The notes beneath the pieces are model-generated. The model was not told the origin of the DNA and did no database searches. It saw only the letters and a list, made by a program, of their open reading frames with translations. Made by a program: the position numbers and the translations under genes. A stretch of DNA of 12,689 nucleotides from JAUWCW01 sp030609125 [NCBI: Candidatus Rokuibacteriota bacterium] (GTDB lineage Bacteria; JAUVQV01): positions 1 to 12,689 of the forward strand of contig JAUWCW010000024.1 in assembly GCA_030609125.1 (NCBI GenBank), in the 5' to 3' direction. Below, piece by piece: positions 6,735 through 12,689 of this stretch; positions within the stretch are counted from its first letter, which is position 1, and every line of letters starts with the position of its first letter.

Positions 6735-6783
6735 GCAGACAGCGGAAAGCTGATAGCTGATAGCTGAGAGCTGATAGCTGAAA
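6735..6783 (+). repeat. Heptanucleotide tandem repeat (unit GCTGATA) in the fabH-acyl-CoA dehydrogenase gap
   Basis: Five contiguous 7-bp units fill 6749-6783: GCTGATA twice, GCTGAGA, GCTGATA and GCTGAAA. Two more degenerate units extend the phase to the left (GCGGAAA at 6742, GCAGACA at 6735), each with two mismatches. The repeat ends 8 bases before the AGGGAGG ribosome site of the next gene. No promoter or T-tailed terminator was recognised in the 144-bp gap (6660-6803). On the minus strand it reads as a spurious LSAIS-type peptide. It may affect leader structure or be a neutral slippage product. Confidence 0.8.
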
Positions 6784-6803
6784 ACTTATCAAGGGAGGAC
6801 ACT

Positions 6804-7964
6804 ATGGATTACTTGCTCAGCGAACAGCAGATCTTCATCCGGGACACGGCCCGTGAGATTGCCCAGAAGAAGATTCTTCCGGTTCGGGCCGAACTGGACG
6901 AGCAGGAGGAGTTTCCCTGGGACATAATCAAGGAACTGGCCGCGGCCGACCTCTTCGCCATCTTCGTGCCTGAGGCCTACGGCGGTCTCGACGCGGGCAT
7001 CCTTGACGTCTGCCTGGCCATGGAGGAGATATCCAAGGCCTGCGGGGGAGTGGCCGTGAGCTACGCCTCCAGCGCCCTCGGGGCCTTCCCCATCCTCCTC
7101 TACGGCTCGGAGGAGCAGAAGCAGAAGTATCTCCCCGACATCGCCTCAGGGAAGAAACTTGCCGCCTTCGGCCTGACCGAGGCCGGCGCGGGGAGCGACG
7201 CCTCCGGCATCCAGACCACCGCCCTCCCCGACGGCGACCACTACGTCCTCAACGGCACGAAGCAGTGGATCACCAACGGCGGGGAGGCCGAGATCTACAC
7301 CGTCATCGCCATGACCAACAAGGCCCGCGGCATCCGCGGGGCGAGCGCGTTGATCGTCGAAAAGGGCACCCCCGGTTTTTCCTTCGGGAAGAAGGAGAAG
7401 AAGCTCGGCATACGCTCCTCCTCGACCAGGGAACTCATCTTCGAGGACTGCCGCATACCGAAGGAAAACCTCATCGGCAAGGAGGGGCAGGGGTTCCTGG
7501 CGGCCATGAAGACCCTCGACAAGAGCCGTCCCGGCATCGGGGCCCAGGCTCTCGGCATCGCCCAGGGGGCGTACGAGGAGGCGCTGCGCTATTCCAGGGA
7601 GAGGGTCCAGTTCGGCAAGCCCATCTCCTCGTTCCAGGCCATTCAGCACATGCTGGCCGACATGGCCACCAAGATCGAGGCGGCCCGGGCCCTCATCTAC
7701 TCCGTGGCCCGCTACATGGACACCAACCCGAAAGATATGTCGGTGGAGTCGGCCATGGCGAAGCTCTACGCCTCGGACATTGCCATGGAGGTCACCGTCG
7801 ACGCCGTCCAGATCATGGGCGGGTACGGCTACATGCGCGAGTATCCCACCGAGAAGTACATGAGGGACGCCAAGATAACCCAGATCTACGAGGGGACGAA
7901 CCAGATCCAGAGAAACGTCATCGCCCTGGGTCTCATCAAACGCTCGGCAGGCAAAGGAAAGTAA
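6804..7964 (+). CDS. Acyl-CoA dehydrogenase (short/medium-chain family)
   Basis: 386 residues from the ATG at 6804, with a strong AGGGAGG site 6-7 bases upstream. The enzyme family oxidises acyl-CoA to trans-2-enoyl-CoA using FAD and passes electrons to Etf; several anaerobic members run as enoyl-CoA reductases. Both family signatures are present: AFGLTEAGAGSD (121-132) and QIMGGYGYMREYPTEKYMRD, followed by IYEGTNQIQRN. Glu363 in YEGT is at the catalytic-base position of short-chain and butyryl-CoA dehydrogenases. Length is standard. It is followed after 11 bases by etfB and etfA, which should supply its redox partner. Substrate is unknown: chain length, branched chain or glutaryl types cannot be separated by eye. 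Its location inside a fatty-acid synthesis cluster is unusual. Confidence 0.94.
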   Translation: MDYLLSEQQIFIRDTAREIAQKKILPVRAELDEQEEFPWDIIKELAAADLFAIFVPEAYGGLDAGILDVCLAMEEISKACGGVAVSYASSALGAFPILLYGSEEQKQKYLPDIASGKKLAAFGLTEAGAGSDASGIQTTALPDGDHYVLNGTKQWITNGGEAEIYTVIAMTNKARGIRGASALIVEKGTPGFSFGKKEKKLGIRSSSTRELIFEDCRIPKENLIGKEGQGFLAAMKTLDKSRPGIGAQALGIAQGAYEEALRYSRERVQFGKPISSFQAIQHMLADMATKIEAARALIYSVARYMDTNPKDMSVESAMAKLYASDIAMEVTVDAVQIMGGYGYMREYPTEKYMRDAKITQIYEGTNQIQRNVIALGLIKRSAGKGK

Positions 7965-7975
7965 CGGCACGGAAA

Positions 7976-8767
7976 ATGAAGATAGTCGTTTGCGTCAAGC
8001 AGGTGCCTGACACCATCAACGTCAGGATCAACGAGAAGACGGGGACCATGGAGCGTGAGGGAGTCCCGACGATGGTCAATCCCTACGACCTCTACGCGGT
8101 GGAGGAGGCGCTGAGGGTGAAGGAGCAGCACGGCGGGGAGGTGATGGTCCTGAGCATGGGACCGCCCCAGGTCCAGGATGCCCTGCGGGAGGTGATCTCC
8201 ATGGGAGTGGACGATGCCCGGCTGCTGTGCGACCGCGAATTCGCCGGGGCCGACACCCTCGCCACCTCTTACACCCTCGCCAGGGGCTTCGCCAGGATCG
8301 GCGAGTACGACCTGATCTACTGTGGCAAGCCGGCCATAGACGGCGACACCGCCCAGGTGGGTCCGGAGCTGGCGGAGCATCTGAACCTTCCTTTCATCGG
8401 CTTCGTGAGAAAGATCAGGGAGGTGCGCCCCGGCTTCATCTGCGCCGAGCGGATGACGGACGACGGGGGCGAGGTGGTGGAATCGTCCCTTCCCGCCGTC
8501 GTTTCGGTGGTGAAGGAGATCAACGAACCGCGGCTGCCGTCGCTGAGGGGCAAGATGAAGGCCAAGAGCTTCGAGGCCGTGACGTGGAGCGCCGCCGACC
8601 TGGAGGTCGACAGAGAGAGGATCGGCCTCAAGGGCTCGCCGACCTGGGTGGTCCGCTCCTTCACCCCCGAGCCGAGGGGCGGCGGAGAAATCCTCGCGGG
8701 CGGGGACAGCGCCGAGATCGCCTCAAAGCTGGCGGAGAAGATCAGGGAGCTTGGGGTCTGCTCGTGA
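7976..8767 (+). CDS. etfB: Electron transfer flavoprotein beta subunit (bifurcating-type motifs)
   Basis: 263 residues from the ATG at 7976, beginning MKIVVCVKQVPDT, the family N-terminus. EtfB pairs with EtfA to carry electrons between dehydrogenases and other carriers. Family motifs are NPYDLYAVEEAL (35-46), LSMGPPQVQDALREVISMG, IDGDTAQVGPELAEHLNLP (121-139) and GLKGSPTWVVRSFTPE (217-232). Residues 86-99 (DREFAGADTLATSY) resemble the loop of clostridial and Acidaminococcus EtfB that bind a second FAD, rather than the AMP-binding mitochondrial form. This comparison is from memory. The TGA overlaps the GTG of etfA by three bases (GTGA), implying coupled synthesis of an equimolar heterodimer. 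Confidence 0.95.
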   Translation: MKIVVCVKQVPDTINVRINEKTGTMEREGVPTMVNPYDLYAVEEALRVKEQHGGEVMVLSMGPPQVQDALREVISMGVDDARLLCDREFAGADTLATSYTLARGFARIGEYDLIYCGKPAIDGDTAQVGPELAEHLNLPFIGFVRKIREVRPGFICAERMTDDGGEVVESSLPAVVSVVKEINEPRLPSLRGKMKAKSFEAVTWSAADLEVDRERIGLKGSPTWVVRSFTPEPRGGGEILAGGDSAEIASKLAEKIRELGVCS

Positions 8768-9960
8768 AGATCAGGGTTATCAGCGAAGAGTGCACCGTCT
8801 GCGGCGAATGCGTTGAAGTCTGCCCCATCGCCGCCGTGAAAATGGAGGACGACGTCGCGGTCATCCTCGACAACTGCAATTTCTGCGGACTCTGCGTCAC
8901 CGCCTGCCCCGTGGAGGCCATCGAGATGACCCGGGAGGACACAGCGGGGTCGGCGGACAAGGAGAGTCACCGGGGAGTCTGGGTCTTCGCCGAGCAGAGA
9001 GAAGGCCGTCTCGCCGGCGTGGCGGCGGAACTGCTGGGAGAGGGACGGAGGATCGCCGACGGGCGCGGGACGGACCTGACGGCGGTCGTCTTCGGGCGCG
9101 GCCTGGAGGGGCTTGCGATGGAGCTCGTGACCCTTGGCGCCGACCGGGTGATCGCCGCCGACCACCCGGTGCTCGAGCGCTTTCACGACGACGCCTATGC
9201 GGGAGTGATGACCTCCCTGGCCGAGGAGTACCGGCCGGAGATCATCCTCTGCGGCGCAACGGTGCAGGGGAGGTCCTTTTTCCCCCGCGTCGCCGCCAGG
9301 CTCCGCACGGGCCTGACGGCGGACTGCACCGAGCTGGACATCGAGGAGGGGACGGGGAACCTCCTCCAGACGCGCCCCGCCTACGGCGGCAACATCATGG
9401 CCACCATAGCCTGCCCGAACCACCGGCCCCAGATGTCGACGGTGAGACCGAAGGTCTTCAAGGCCGCCGTCCCCGATCCGGGCCGGCAGGGAGAGATCAT
9501 CGTCCGAACCGAATGGGGGGACGCCGTCCACACCCGCACCCGGGTGGTGGAGATCATGAAGGAAGCCGTGCAGACGGTGAACATGGCCGAAGCGGACATC
9601 ATCGTATCCGGCGGCCGCGGCATGGGTTCGGCGGAGAACTTCGGGCTTCTCGAAGATCTGGCCAGGGCCCTCGGCGGGGCCGTGGGGGCAAGCCGCGCCG
9701 CCGTCGATTCGGGCTGGGTGCCCTACGCCCGCCAGGTGGGGCAGACGGGAAAGACGGTCTGCCCGAAGATGTACGTGGCCTGCGGTATTTCCGGCCAGGT
9801 TCAGCACCTGGTGGGGATGCAGTCCTCGGACATGATCATTGCCATCAACAGGGATCCGGAGGCGCCTATTTTCAAGATGGCGACCGTGGGAGTGGTTGGT
9901 GACGCTTTGGAGATCGTCCCGCTCCTGACCAAGGCACTGACTTCAAATAGCAGCGGGTGA
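8764..9960 (+). CDS. etfA: Electron transfer flavoprotein alpha subunit with N-terminal 2x[4Fe-4S] ferredoxin domain
   Basis: 398 residues from a GTG at 8764 that overlaps the etfB stop. Residues 1-55 are a complete two-cluster ferredoxin domain: Cys10-x2-Cys13-x2-Cys16-x3-Cys20-Pro and Cys38-x2-Cys41-x2-Cys44-x3-Cys48-Pro. This accounts for the length over the usual 310-330. An Etf alpha N-terminal domain follows from about 71 (GVWVFAEQREG). The C-terminal FAD domain (about 275-398) has GGRGMGSAENF, a VGASRAAVDSGW segment, QVGQTGKTVCPKMYVACGISG, and INRDPEAPIF. Ferredoxin-fused EtfA occurs in anaerobes, for example the caffeyl-CoA reductase-Etf complex of Acetobacterium. The fused clusters would pass electrons to or from ferredoxin or another FeS partner; the direction is not shown here. 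Confidence 0.95.
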   Translation: MKIRVISEECTVCGECVEVCPIAAVKMEDDVAVILDNCNFCGLCVTACPVEAIEMTREDTAGSADKESHRGVWVFAEQREGRLAGVAAELLGEGRRIADGRGTDLTAVVFGRGLEGLAMELVTLGADRVIAADHPVLERFHDDAYAGVMTSLAEEYRPEIILCGATVQGRSFFPRVAARLRTGLTADCTELDIEEGTGNLLQTRPAYGGNIMATIACPNHRPQMSTVRPKVFKAAVPDPGRQGEIIVRTEWGDAVHTRTRVVEIMKEAVQTVNMAEADIIVSGGRGMGSAENFGLLEDLARALGGAVGASRAAVDSGWVPYARQVGQTGKTVCPKMYVACGISGQVQHLVGMQSSDMIIAINRDPEAPIFKMATVGVVGDALEIVPLLTKALTSNSSG

Positions 9961-9965
9961 GGAGG
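9961..9965 (+). promoter_or_regulatory. Ribosome binding site fixing the TTG start of fabD
   Basis: GGAGG, immediately after the etfA stop codon, lies 5 bases before TTG at 9971. It supports the rare TTG start; no ATG or GTG gives the conserved KTAFIFPGQGSQ beginning. Confidence 0.75.
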
Positions 9966-9970
9966 AAGGA

Positions 9971-10906
9971 TTGAAAACCGCATTTATTTTCCCCGGACAG
10001 GGGTCGCAGTATGTCGGGATGGGGAGGGACCTTCACGGCGTCTCCCCCGAGGTTCAGAAGATTTTCAGGGAGGCCGACCGGATTCTCGGCATCGAGCTAG
10101 GCGAGCTGGCCTTTCACGGGCCCGGTGAGAAGCTGATGCTCACCGAGTATGCCCAGCCGGCCATTCTGACCGTCAGCTACGCGCTCCTTACGCTTCTGAA
10201 AGAGGCGGGGATCGAGCCCCGCTTCGTCGCCGGGCACAGTCTCGGGGAGTATACGGCCCTCGTCGCCGCCGGGAGCCTCACCTTCGAAGAGGCGCTGAGA
10301 CTCGTCCGGCGAAGGGGGATCCTCATGGAAGAGGCCGTCCCCGCCGGACAGGGAACCATGGCCGCCGTTCTGGGCGTGGAGCTGGAGAAGGTGGAGACGG
10401 TCTGCCGGGAGGCGTCCGACGAGGGCGTGGTGGAGGTGGCCAACATCAACTCTCCCGGCCAGATAGTCATCTCGGGCTCCAAGGAAGGTATTCTGGCGGC
10501 CATCAACGCCTTCCGCAAGAACGGGGCCCGGAAGGTCATTCCCCTCGCCGTGAGCGGTCCCTTCCACTCCAGCCTGATGAGGCCGGTAGCGGAGGCTTTC
10601 GAGGAGGACCTCGACCAGGCCGTCTTCCGCGACCCGAACATTCCCGTTGTCTGCAACGTCGGCGCCTCGCTGGTGAAGAAGAAGGAGCAGGTCCGCTCTC
10701 TCCTGGCGCGGCAGATCTATTCCCGCGTGGAATGGGAACCGTCCATGCGCCGGCTCCTCTCCCAGGGGGTGTCGCGTTTTATCGAGGTGGGGCCGGGACG
10801 TGTGCTGACAAGCCTGATGAAAAAGATTGACAAGGAGGCAGTTGTCCATTATGTGGAAGATGGCCCGACGCTTGAAAAACTCGTCCAGCAGGAGGTAAAA
10901 GGATAA
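9971..10906 (+). CDS. fabD: Malonyl-CoA:ACP transacylase
   Basis: 311 residues from a TTG start 10 bases after etfA, set by a GGAGG site. It transfers malonyl groups from CoA to the phosphopantetheine of ACP, supplying the extender for FabH and FabF. Motifs: FPGQGSQ (7-13), TEYAQPA (58-64), GHSLGEY with the nucleophile Ser90, Arg115 (RRRG, malonyl carboxylate contact) and the general-base His199 in SGPFHSSLM. The C-terminal half has IEVGPGRVLTSLMKKI. Length matches the family (about 310). Use of TTG in an otherwise strong context may lower its translation relative to neighbours, which is inferred. fabG follows after 3 bases. Confidence 0.97.
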   Translation: MKTAFIFPGQGSQYVGMGRDLHGVSPEVQKIFREADRILGIELGELAFHGPGEKLMLTEYAQPAILTVSYALLTLLKEAGIEPRFVAGHSLGEYTALVAAGSLTFEEALRLVRRRGILMEEAVPAGQGTMAAVLGVELEKVETVCREASDEGVVEVANINSPGQIVISGSKEGILAAINAFRKNGARKVIPLAVSGPFHSSLMRPVAEAFEEDLDQAVFRDPNIPVVCNVGASLVKKKEQVRSLLARQIYSRVEWEPSMRRLLSQGVSRFIEVGPGRVLTSLMKKIDKEAVVHYVEDGPTLEKLVQQEVKG

Positions 10907-10909
10907 GCC

Positions 10910-11653
10910 ATGGCTATTGCTGAAGGTCGTGTCGCTCTCGTGACGGGTGCGGGCCAGGGCATCGGCCGGGCCATCGCCCTCGCCCTGGCGGGGGAAGGGG
11001 CGGACGTGGCCGTCACCGACGTGAACCCGTCGGGGGCGGAAGAGGCCGCCGCGGCCGTTGCCGCCGCGGGCAGAAAGAGCTGGGCCCTGACGGGAGACGT
11101 CTCGGATTTCGGCGCCGCCCGGGAGATGACCGAAAAGGTCCTGCAGGATTCGGGCAGGATCGACATTCTCGTCAACAACGCCGGTATCACCAGAGACGGG
11201 CTCCTGATGCGCATGAAGGAGCAGGACTGGGACAGCGTCCTCGCCGTCAACCTCAAGGGGGGCTTCAATTTCTGCCGGGCGGTGGTTCCCGGAATGGTGA
11301 AGCGGAGGTGGGGAAGGATCATCAACATGAGCTCTGTGGTTGGAGTCATGGGCAACGCGGGCCAGGTCAACTACGCCGCCTCCAAGGCGGGGCTCATCGG
11401 ACTCACCAAGTCCCTTGCCCGCGAGGTCGCGGTCCGGGGGGTGACGGTCAACGCCGTGGCGCCGGGGTTCATCGACACGGCCATGACCCAGGCCCTGCCC
11501 GAGAAGGTCCGCATGGCCCTGCAGCAGCAGATACCGGCGGGGAAGCTCGGCCAGGTGGAAGACGTGGTGGCGGCGACGCTCTTTCTCGCCTCCCCCGGGG
11601 CGGGCTATATAACCGGGCAGGTTCTGCATGTCAACGGAGGAATGTACACCTGA
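10910..11653 (+). CDS. fabG: 3-oxoacyl-ACP reductase (NADPH)
   Basis: 247 residues from the ATG at 10910, with GGAGGT and AAGGA sites just upstream inside the end of fabD. It reduces 3-ketoacyl-ACP to 3-hydroxyacyl-ACP. It is a classical short-chain dehydrogenase: nucleotide motif TGAGQGIG (12-19), NNAG (89-92), Asn114, catalytic Ser142, Tyr155 and Lys159 (YAASK), and VAPGFIDT (183-190). The C-terminal VNGGMYT is typical of FabG. Length and placement between fabD and acpP agree with the assignment. A 113-bp gap with tandem repeats separates it from acpP. Confidence 0.96.
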   Translation: MAIAEGRVALVTGAGQGIGRAIALALAGEGADVAVTDVNPSGAEEAAAAVAAAGRKSWALTGDVSDFGAAREMTEKVLQDSGRIDILVNNAGITRDGLLMRMKEQDWDSVLAVNLKGGFNFCRAVVPGMVKRRWGRIINMSSVVGVMGNAGQVNYAASKAGLIGLTKSLAREVAVRGVTVNAVAPGFIDTAMTQALPEKVRMALQQQIPAGKLGQVEDVVAATLFLASPGAGYITGQVLHVNGGMYT

Positions 11654-11660
11654 TTCAGAA

Positions 11661-11718
11661 GGTGTCCGGAACAGACAACGGTGTTTGGAGCAGACAACGG
11701 TGTTTGGAGCAGACAACG
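11661..11718 (+). repeat. 19-bp tandem repeat in the fabG-acpP gap
   Basis: The unit CAGACAACGGTGTTTGGAG occurs perfectly at 11672-11690 and 11691-11709 and is followed by a perfect 9-bp partial copy at 11710-11718. To the left, 11661-11671 (GGTGTCCGGAA) is a degenerate copy of the second half of the unit, with three mismatches in 11. Together this gives about three periods. Each unit contains an imperfect inverted repeat around the central GGT (ACAAC/GTTTG). No promoter was recognised. The remaining gap sequence (11654-11660 and 11719-11754) shows nothing else. Function is unknown; options are a protein-binding array, a leader element or neutral slippage. Confidence 0.85.
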
Positions 11719-11754
11719 AAGAGGCAGCGGGTTTTCCGCCGCCGGCGACAAGAC

Positions 11755-11760
11755 AGGAGG
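11755..11760 (+). promoter_or_regulatory. Strong ribosome binding site for acpP
   Basis: A near-consensus AGGAGG-type site ends about 6 bases before the ATG at 11767. It fits the need for abundant ACP and rejects the long upstream extension of the frame, which shadows fabG. Confidence 0.75.
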
Positions 11761-11766
11761 GAAAGG

Positions 11767-12003
11767 ATGTCCATAGAAGAAAGGGTCAAGAAGATCATTG
11801 TCGATCAGCTGGGAGTGAAGGCCGAGGAAGTCAATCTCGAATCGGCTTTCGTGGACGATCTCGGTGCGGACTCGCTCGACACTGTTGAGCTGGTCATGGC
11901 TTTCGAGGAAGAGTTCGACCTGGAAATTCCCGACGAAGAAGCGGAGAAGATCTCCAACGTCGGCACCGCCGTCAAGTTCATCGAGGAGCACCAGAGCAAA
12001 TAG
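11767..12003 (+). CDS. acpP: Acyl carrier protein
   Basis: 78 residues, the standard size, strongly acidic. ACP carries growing acyl chains on a 4'-phosphopantetheine arm and is the substrate of FabD, FabH, FabG, FabF and PlsX, all encoded around it. The attachment site is Ser36 in the canonical [16 protein letters not shown] motif, followed by the acidic helix II ([16 protein letters not shown]). The start is fixed by a strong AGGAGG site. It is preceded by a 19-bp tandem repeat and followed by a potential hairpin before fabF. Both features could let its expression differ from that of its neighbours. Confidence 0.98.
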   Translation: MSIEERVKKIIVDQLGVKAEEVNLESAFVDDLGADSLDTVELVMAFEEEFDLEIPDEEAEKISNVGTAVKFIEEHQSK

Positions 12004-12081
12004 CCGGGCCGCGGCGTTCCCAGGCGGGAACGCAGTTGCCTCAGGGCCGGCGCCGAGCCGCGAGGCGCAACGTCGGCCCGG
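12004..12081 (+). promoter_or_regulatory. Potential structured element between acpP and fabF
   Basis: A perfect 8-bp hairpin with a 4-base loop lies at 12014-12033 (GCGTTCCC, loop AGGC, GGGAACGC). It sits inside a possible outer 8-bp stem pairing 12004-12011 with 12074-12081, and a 5-bp hairpin at 12050-12068 could fill the third arm. No T-run follows, so it is not a canonical intrinsic terminator. The outer stem reaches the presumed fabF ribosome site. It could protect the acpP transcript end, attenuate, or limit fabF translation. High GC makes some chance pairing expected; the 8-bp hairpin is the most convincing part. Confidence 0.4.
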
Positions 12082-12090
12082 GACGAAAGC

Positions 12091-12689
12091 ATGGGTGTGC
12101 GAAAAGACCAGGAGCGCTCTCTTCATCGTGTCGTCGTGACCGGCATGGGGGCGGTGTCCCCCGTCGGAACGGGAACGGAGAAGATGTGGGAGGCCCTCGT
12201 CCGCGGCGCGTCCGGAATCGGACCCATAACCTATTTCGACACCACCGGTTTTGAAACCACCATCGCCGGCGAGGTGCGCGATTTTTCTCCCGGAGACTTC
12301 CTCGACCGCAAACAGCTGAAGAAGACCGACCGCTTTGTTCAGCTCGCCGTCGGCGCCAGCGGGATGGCGCTGGCGGACAGCGGCATCGAGGTCACGCCCG
12401 AACTGGCGGAAAGCTTCGGCGTCGTGATCGGCTCCGGCATCGGCGGCCTGAGCACCATAGAAGAGTTTCACAACGCCCTTCTCAACAAGGGGCCGCGCAA
12501 GATCTCTCCCTTTTACATGCCCAGGCTTCTCGTCAACATGGCTCCCGGCCACGTCTCCATGACCTACGGGCTCAAGGGGCCGAACGCCTGCGTCGTGACG
12601 GCCTGCGCCAGCGGCAACAACTCCCTGGCATCCGCTGCCCGCATGATAATGCTCGGGGAGGCGACGGCTATGCTCGCCGGCGGTACGGA
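12091..12689 (+). CDS. fabF: 3-oxoacyl-ACP synthase II (C-terminus beyond window)
   Basis: 199 codons are open from an ATG at 12091 to the window edge; the full protein should be about 410-420 residues. FabF condenses acyl-ACP with malonyl-ACP in the elongation cycle. Visible features: RVVVTGMGAVSPVG (13-26), GVVIGSGIGGL, NMAPGHVSMTYGLKGPN and the nucleophile Cys172 in TACASGNNSLASA. The two catalytic histidines lie in the missing half. The ATG gives an N-terminus about 8 residues longer than E. coli FabF. A GTG at 12097 is possible and the ribosome site is weak (GGGA). It lies 87 bp after acpP, beyond a potential hairpin. Confidence 0.94.
   Translation, partial: MGVRKDQERSLHRVVVTGMGAVSPVGTGTEKMWEALVRGASGIGPITYFDTTGFETTIAGEVRDFSPGDFLDRKQLKKTDRFVQLAVGASGMALADSGIEVTPELAESFGVVIGSGIGGLSTIEEFHNALLNKGPRKISPFYMPRLLVNMAPGHVSMTYGLKGPNACVVTACASGNNSLASAARMIMLGEATAMLAGGT

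Noticed and set aside
8317-11716. Long minus-strand frames (496 and 539 codons) opposite etfB/etfA and fabD/fabG
   Set aside because: They mirror strongly conserved enzymes in high-GC DNA and cross gene borders; His/Arg/Gly-rich low-information translations.
11661-11718. CRISPR array
   Set aside because: Units are directly contiguous with no spacers and only about three periods; it is a simple tandem repeat.

Overview
GC-rich window from what looks like a Gram-negative (diderm) anaerobe. The evidence is two secreted lipoproteins, a membrane-bound class III cyclase with an extracytoplasmic sensor, and an electron-transfer flavoprotein whose alpha subunit carries a two-cluster ferredoxin domain, a feature typical of anaerobes. 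Gene content and order suggest Desulfobacterota/'Deltaproteobacteria', but this is inferred from memory of gene neighbourhoods and not tested by phylogeny.

Layout. Positions 1-3567 are read on the minus strand. In transcription order they hold a membrane adenylate/guanylate cyclase (3567-1879), a LysM plus polysaccharide deacetylase lipoprotein (1774-737), and a TPR-like/LysM lipoprotein (740 to beyond position 1). The last two overlap by 4 bases. A 209-bp divergent intergenic region (3568-3776) has a good sigma70-type promoter facing right and a weaker one facing left. From 3777 to the right edge everything is on the plus strand in one tightly packed run: yceD-like (DUF177), rpmF, plsX, fabH, acyl-CoA dehydrogenase, etfB, etfA, fabD, fabG, acpP and fabF (cut by the window end).

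How the genes work together. The right side is the classical rpmF-plsX-fab cluster for initiating and elongating fatty acids and feeding acyl-phosphate to phospholipid synthesis. The unusual point is a complete acyl-CoA dehydrogenase/EtfBA redox cassette between fabH and fabD. Its EtfB has the motif set I associate with electron-bifurcating (FAD-binding) Etfs, and its EtfA carries two [4Fe-4S] motifs. No enoyl-ACP reductase or FabZ dehydratase is visible in the window, so a role for this cassette in acyl-chain redox chemistry is a reasonable but unproven idea. The left side looks like envelope signalling and remodelling. The cyclase has an N-terminal GspE/MshE-like double motif, of a type that can bind cyclic-di-GMP in other proteins.

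Non-coding structure. Two gaps in the fab run hold short tandem repeats: a 7-bp unit before the acyl-CoA dehydrogenase and a 19-bp unit before acpP. The acpP-fabF gap can form a strong hairpin inside a larger stem. No tRNA, rRNA, CRISPR array, insertion sequence or phage gene was seen. No gene-free stretch exceeds 300 bases; the longest is 3568-3776.
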